A stretch of 6,038 nt of DNA from an uncultured Eubacteriales bacterium (lineage in GTDB: Bacteria; Bacillota; Clostridia; Monoglobales; Monoglobaceae): the NCBI GenBank assembly GCA_958346135.1, contig CATVQN010000080.1:1-6038 (forward strand). The letters are read 5' to 3'. Shown piece after piece: positions 2,566 through 6,038 of this stretch. Each line of letters opens with the position of its first letter. The stretch's first letter is position 1. A program made the translations under genes and the position numbers. The notes beneath the pieces were generated by a model. The model saw only the letters and a list, made by a program, of their open reading frames with translations. It did not search any database and was not told the origin of the DNA.

Positions 2566-4653
2566 ATGACGAAGGTTTATGAAACAGAAGTAGCCGGAAG
2601 AAAGCTCTCTTTGGAGTTTGGCAAGGTTGCGGAGCTGGCAAACGGTGCGGTTGTAGTTCGCTACGGCGATACCGTTGTGGTAACGGCAGCGACTGCATCG
2701 GACAAGCCCAGAGACGGTATTGATTTCTTCCCGCTGAGTATTGACTACGAGGAGAAAATGTACGCCGTGGGTAAGATCCCCGGCGGTTTTACCAGACGTG
2801 AGGGACGTCCCTCCGAGAATGCGATTTTGACGGCCAGAGTTATCGACCGTCCGATGCGTCCGCTCTTCCCGAAGGATCTGCGCAATGATGTATCCATTGT
2901 TTCCACCGTGCTTTCGGTAGAACAGGACAACGCTCCGGAATTTTGTGCCATGATTGGTTCTTCCGCAGCGGTTTCGGTTTCGGATATTCCCTTTAACGGC
3001 CCCATTGCCGCTGTTTATGTAGGTCTGGTTGACGGCGAATTTGTGATTAACCCCACCGAGGCACAGCGGGAGGTCAGCGAGATGAATCTGACCGTTGCCG
3101 GCAGCGCAAAAAAGGTGGTTATGATTGAAGCCGGTGCCAAAGAGGTGCCGGAGGAGACCATGTTTGAGGCCATTATGTATGCCCATGAGGAAATTAAGAA
3201 GCTGTGTGCGTTCATCCAGAACATTCAGGACGAAATCGGAAAGCCGAAGTTTGAGTACGAGCACATGGTGGTAGACGAGCAGCTCTTTGCCGATGTGCGG
3301 GGCTTTGCCGAGGATATGGTAAAAGAGGCCATGGATACCGATGATAAGACGGTTCGGGATGCACGGCTTTTGGTGGTTTACGAAAAGGTTTATGAGCATT
3401 TCCAGGAGCAGTATCCCCAGGAGGAATACCAGGCACAGATTGACGAGGCACTCTATAAGCTGCAAAAGACGGTGGTTCGGAACTGGCTTATGTACGATAA
3501 AAAGCGTGTGGACGGCCGGGGTATTTTAGAGCTTCGTCCCTTATCTGCCGAGGTAGGACTGCTGCCCAGAACCCACGGCAGCGGTCTGTTCAAGCGGGGG
3601 CAGACACAGGTCTTGACCGTGGCAACCTTAGGCCCCTTGGGCGAGGCTAAGATTATTGACGGTCTGGATAATGAGGAATACCGCAGATACCTGCATCACT
3701 ATAACTTCCCGTCCTACAGTGTAGGCGAGACCCGTCCCTCTCGGGGCCCCGGCCGCCGGGAAATCGGCCATGGTGCATTGGCAGAGCGGGCTTTGGTTCC
3801 GGTACTTCCCTCTGAGGAGGAGTTCCCCTATGCGATCCGTTTGGTATCCGAGGTGCTCAGCTCCAACGGCTCTACCTCTCAGGGCAGCGTTTGCGGCAGC
3901 ACCCTTGCTCTGATGGATGCAGGCGTGCCCATTAAGGCGCCGGTTGCCGGTATTTCGGTTGGTCTGATTACCGACCCGGAGGACGAAGATAACTTTTTGA
4001 CCATGGTGGATATCCAGGGGGTAGAGGATTTCTTCGGCGATATGGACTTCAAGGTTGCGGGAACCAAAAAGGGTATTACCGCAATCCAGATGGATTTGAA
4101 GATTGACGGCCTGACTCCGGCAATCATTCGTACCGCACTAGAGCAGACCAAAAATGCGAGATATTATATCCTAGACGAGGTTATGCTAAAGGCCATTGCA
4201 AAGCCGCGGGAGGATCTGTCTCCCTATGCGCCGAAGATTATTCATATGAGCATTCCGGTGGACAAGATTCGTGAAGTAATCGGCAGCGGCGGTAAGGTGA
4301 TTCAGGGAATTATTGCAGATACCGGCGCAAAAATTGACATTGAGGATGACGGCCGTGTGTTCATTGCTGCCGTAGATACCGAGATGGGCGAAAAGGCGCA
4401 GAAGATGATTGAAGCGATCGTCAAAGAGCCGGAGGTAGGCGAGATTTACGAGGGTCCCGTTGTTCGGATTATGGACTTTGGTGCTTTTGTAGAGATTTTG
4501 CCCGGCAAGGACGGTCTGATTCATATTTCCAAGCTGGCAAAAGGCAGGGTTGAGAAAGTAACCGACGTGGTAAAAGAAGGCGATGTTGTCAAGGTTGAGG
4601 TCATCGAAATTGACGATAAGGGCAGGATCAACTTAAGACGCTTAGAGAAGTAG
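2566..4653 (+). CDS. pnp: Polyribonucleotide nucleotidyltransferase (PNPase), 695 aa
   Basis: PNPase is a trimeric 3'-to-5' phosphorolytic exoribonuclease that degrades mRNA to nucleoside diphosphates and can add heteropolymeric tails. It is a partner in the RNA degradosome. Domains in order: first RNase PH domain (about 1-145), helical linker (about 150-305), second catalytic RNase PH domain (about 312-540), KH domain (about 553-612, GSGG loop at 573-576) and S1 domain (about 625-695). Active-site residues expected from E. coli are present: Arg397-Arg398 in GRREIGHG, the phosphate-binding SNGSTSQ around 433-439, and Asp488, Asp494 and Lys496 around GDMDFKV. Length is normal (E. coli 711). 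The ATG at 2566 follows AGGAGG (2552-2557) by 8 nt. Upstream in-frame codons lack a ribosome binding site. Transcription is probably by read-through from rpsO, since I see no clear promoter of its own. Confidence 0.99.
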   Translation: MTKVYETEVAGRKLSLEFGKVAELANGAVVVRYGDTVVVTAATASDKPRDGIDFFPLSIDYEEKMYAVGKIPGGFTRREGRPSENAILTARVIDRPMRPLFPKDLRNDVSIVSTVLSVEQDNAPEFCAMIGSSAAVSVSDIPFNGPIAAVYVGLVDGEFVINPTEAQREVSEMNLTVAGSAKKVVMIEAGAKEVPEETMFEAIMYAHEEIKKLCAFIQNIQDEIGKPKFEYEHMVVDEQLFADVRGFAEDMVKEAMDTDDKTVRDARLLVVYEKVYEHFQEQYPQEEYQAQIDEALYKLQKTVVRNWLMYDKKRVDGRGILELRPLSAEVGLLPRTHGSGLFKRGQTQVLTVATLGPLGEAKIIDGLDNEEYRRYLHHYNFPSYSVGETRPSRGPGRREIGHGALAERALVPVLPSEEEFPYAIRLVSEVLSSNGSTSQGSVCGSTLALMDAGVPIKAPVAGISVGLITDPEDEDNFLTMVDIQGVEDFFGDMDFKVAGTKKGITAIQMDLKIDGLTPAIIRTALEQTKNARYYILDEVMLKAIAKPREDLSPYAPKIIHMSIPVDKIREVIGSGGKVIQGIIADTGAKIDIEDDGRVFIAAVDTEMGEKAQKMIEAIVKEPEVGEIYEGPVVRIMDFGAFVEILPGKDGLIHISKLAKGRVEKVTDVVKEGDVVKVEVIEIDDKGRINLRRLEK

Positions 4654-4676
4654 CCGAAAACGGCATTCAGGGGAGG

Positions 4677-4702
4677 GGGTACAGCACCGCTGTACCCTTT
4701 TT
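4677..4702 (+). terminator. pnp terminator
   Basis: GGGTACAGC (4677-4685) and GCTGTACCC (4689-4697) form a perfect 9-bp stem with a 3-nt loop followed by five T. It separates pnp from the ABC transporter operon. Confidence 0.92.
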
Positions 4703-4753
4703 CTGTAGTGTAAAACGTTCACAATAAGTTTACATTTGCTTCAGGAATTCTTT

Positions 4754-4782
4754 TTGACATCAAAGGGAAATCATGCTATATT
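4754..4782 (+). promoter_or_regulatory. Promoter of the ABC transporter operon
   Basis: TTGACA (4754-4759), a 17-bp spacer, and TATATT (4777-4782) preceded by TGC (4774-4776) as an extended -10. The expected start is near 4789, giving a leader of about 130 nt. A small hairpin GCAGC/GCTGC (4790-4803) lies at the very start of that leader. Upstream of the -35, TGTAAA (4709-4714) and TTTACA (4729-4734) form a spaced inverted repeat that could be an operator. Confidence 0.85.
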
Positions 4783-4876
4783 AAAATAAGCAGCGTGTGC
4801 TGCGCAGAGCCGTCCTGATTATAGGGTAAAGTTTTTTCATAGCAAGGCGGCAGTTTTACATAATTTATGATAAAGA

Positions 4877-4893
4877 TTTTTACAGAGTAAAAA
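4877..4893. repeat. 17-bp palindrome before the ABC gene start
   Basis: TTTTTAC and GTAAAAA form seven perfect pairs around AGA, ending 15 nt before the GGAG ribosome binding site (4909-4912). It may be an operator or a weak leader hairpin. The A/T-rich arms make chance occurrence possible. Confidence 0.35.
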
Positions 4894-4921
4894 GAGTATT
4901 GCATAAAAGGAGTGAGCCAAA

Positions 4922-6022
4922 ATGGCAATGGAACCACAGCCGAACACCGTGCAGGAAAGCGGCGTTGCCGTCTCCGAATGCGGGGAATGCCCGGCGATCG
5001 AAATTGTGAACTTAAAAAAGGTTTACGGTGCAAACAAGGCGCTGGATGACATCAGCTTTACCGTGAAAAAGGGTGAGGTAATGGGCTTTTTAGGGCCGAA
5101 CGGCGCAGGAAAATCCACCACGATGAACATTCTGACCGGGTATCTGGCGCCCAGCGGCGGCAGTGTCCGGATTGATGGTGAGGACATTTCCGAGAACCCT
5201 GCTGCTACTCGGCGTAAAATTGGGTATCTTCCGGAGTTCCCGCCTCTTTATACCGATATGACGGTGAAGGAATATCTGGATTTTGTCTATGATTTAAAGG
5301 ACGTAAAAAAGACAGATAAGGGAGCACATCTTAGGAAAGTCATGGAAAAGGTGCGCATCAGTGAGGTCAAAGGCAGATTGATCCGGAATCTTTCAAAAGG
5401 ATATCGGCAACGGGTGGGATTGGCCCAGGCGCTGATCGGCGATCCGGAGGTTCTGGTGCTGGACGAGCCCACCGTAGGCTTGGACCCCCAGCAGATTCTG
5501 GAGATTCGTGAAGTTATCAGCGAGCTCGGCAGAAACAGAACGGTTATTTTGAGTACCCACATTCTCCAGGAGGTTAGTGCGGTCTGCGACAGCTATACCA
5601 TTATTAACCACGGAAAAATTGTGGCTTCCGGACGGTTGTCAGAGCTCAATCAGGAGTTGGACGGCGCCCGGTATGTGCTGCGGATTAAGGGCAGTGCCGA
5701 GCAGGGCTGTGAGATTTTGGGAACGATTCCCGGCGTGCAGAGTGCCAAGAGCCGGGAATGCTCTGAGGCCGGTGCGGCGGAAATTTTGGTATCGGTTCTG
5801 CCGAATACGGATATTCGTGAGGAGATCTTCCGGCAGTTTGCCAAGGCGGATTGTCCGATCCTGGCCTTTGGCCTGGCAATGCCCTCTCTGGAGGAGAGCT
5901 TTATGCAGATTATCAGTGCGGATAATATTTTAGAAACGGAAACCACGCCGGAGAAAGAAACGGAAACCGTATCGGAGGAAGAACCCGAGACTTTGACAGA
6001 TGAGGAGGCGGAGAAGCAATGA
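4922..6022 (+). CDS. ABC transporter ATP-binding protein, GldA/DrrA-like (366 aa)
   Basis: This is the ATPase subunit of an ABC-2 type exporter that powers a membrane permease. The substrate cannot be told from sequence. Nucleotide-binding motifs are complete: Walker A GPNGAGKST (58-66), signature LSKGY (157-161), Walker B LVLDEP (178-183) with catalytic Glu182, D-loop GLDP (186-189) and switch His212. The Q-loop position reads GYLPEFPPLY with Glu105 instead of Gln, a feature common in GldA-type proteins. An N-terminal extension of about 24 residues includes three Cys-containing positions (Cys20, Cys23). A C-terminal accessory domain (about 235-335) is followed by an acidic Glu/Thr-rich tail (about 336-366) of low complexity. 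The start follows GGAG (4909-4912) by 9 nt; an in-frame ATG two codons later is a minor alternative. The stop overlaps the next gene's start (ATGA), so the two are co-translated. GldA is named after gliding bacteria, but homologues are widespread and gliding is not implied. Confidence 0.93.
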   Translation: MAMEPQPNTVQESGVAVSECGECPAIEIVNLKKVYGANKALDDISFTVKKGEVMGFLGPNGAGKSTTMNILTGYLAPSGGSVRIDGEDISENPAATRRKIGYLPEFPPLYTDMTVKEYLDFVYDLKDVKKTDKGAHLRKVMEKVRISEVKGRLIRNLSKGYRQRVGLAQALIGDPEVLVLDEPTVGLDPQQILEIREVISELGRNRTVILSTHILQEVSAVCDSYTIINHGKIVASGRLSELNQELDGARYVLRIKGSAEQGCEILGTIPGVQSAKSRECSEAGAAEILVSVLPNTDIREEIFRQFAKADCPILAFGLAMPSLEESFMQIISADNILETETTPEKETETVSEEEPETLTDEEAEKQ

Positions 6023-6038
6023 AAGCAATTTTAATGAA
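6019..6038 (+). CDS. Start of the next gene, probably the ABC-2 permease (truncated by the window)
   Basis: ATG at 6019 overlaps the TGA of the ATPase gene. AGGAGG at 6003-6008 lies 10 nt upstream. Only MKAILM plus two bases of a codon are visible. The overlap, and the usual layout of GldA-type loci with an ABC-2 membrane subunit directly downstream (often beginning MKAI), support a permease, but the sequence itself cannot confirm it. Confidence 0.6.

Noticed and set aside
2524..3465. A 313-codon minus-strand ORF opposite pnp.
   Set aside because: It is an antisense shadow of a highly conserved gene, has no promoter or ribosome binding site, and its translation has no recognisable domain.
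1..6038. CRISPR arrays, intact tRNA or rRNA genes, and insertion sequences.
   Set aside because: No regularly spaced repeats, cloverleaf-forming segments or transposase-like ORFs were seen.

Overview
The window looks like the right-hand end of a prophage joined to a conserved housekeeping stretch of a Clostridia-type (Firmicutes/Bacillota) chromosome. The evidence is the strong AGGAGG ribosome binding sites, consensus sigma-A type promoters with 17-bp spacers, an SPP1/XhlB-type holin next to a clostridial Amidase_3 endolysin, and the Firmicutes-like S15 and PNPase sequences. I cannot assign a family or genus.

Positions 1 to about 1567 read as prophage. The left 300 bases hold no gene of normal size, but they do hold a compact convergent cassette. 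A minus-strand 23-codon ORF encodes a small hydrophobic peptide, with a near-ideal ribosome binding site placed inside a nested hairpin. It faces a plus-strand consensus promoter, and a hairpin shared by both transcripts lies between them. This is the architecture of a type I toxin-antitoxin locus, compatible with the Fst/TxpA-like class. After a rho-independent terminator come a holin and an overlapping N-acetylmuramoyl-L-alanine amidase, which form the lysis module. The amidase gene carries a plausible internal start that would release its C-terminal domain alone. Beyond it lie 11-bp direct repeats and a long inverted repeat. Then comes an 18-base segment resembling the 3' end of tmRNA (ssrA, ending ATCTCCACCA), followed directly by a perfect terminator. 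The simplest reading is attR of a prophage inserted into the 3' end of ssrA.

Positions 1586 to about 1975 are a gene-poor host interval with a nested palindrome of about 60 bp and no convincing gene. A strong extended -10 promoter then drives rpsO through a leader of about 118 nt. The leader has two hairpins and a two-codon ORF with its own ribosome binding site, and it is a candidate for S15 autoregulation. rpsO ends at a terminator and is followed by pnp in the widely conserved rpsO-pnp order. Just before pnp is a 22-bp nearly perfect hairpin, a likely RNase III substrate that recalls the E. coli pnp autoregulatory leader.

After the pnp terminator a new extended -10 promoter serves an ABC exporter operon. 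It encodes an ATP-binding protein of the GldA/DrrA-like type, and its stop codon overlaps the start of the next gene, probably the ABC-2 membrane subunit, which the window cuts off after seven codons.
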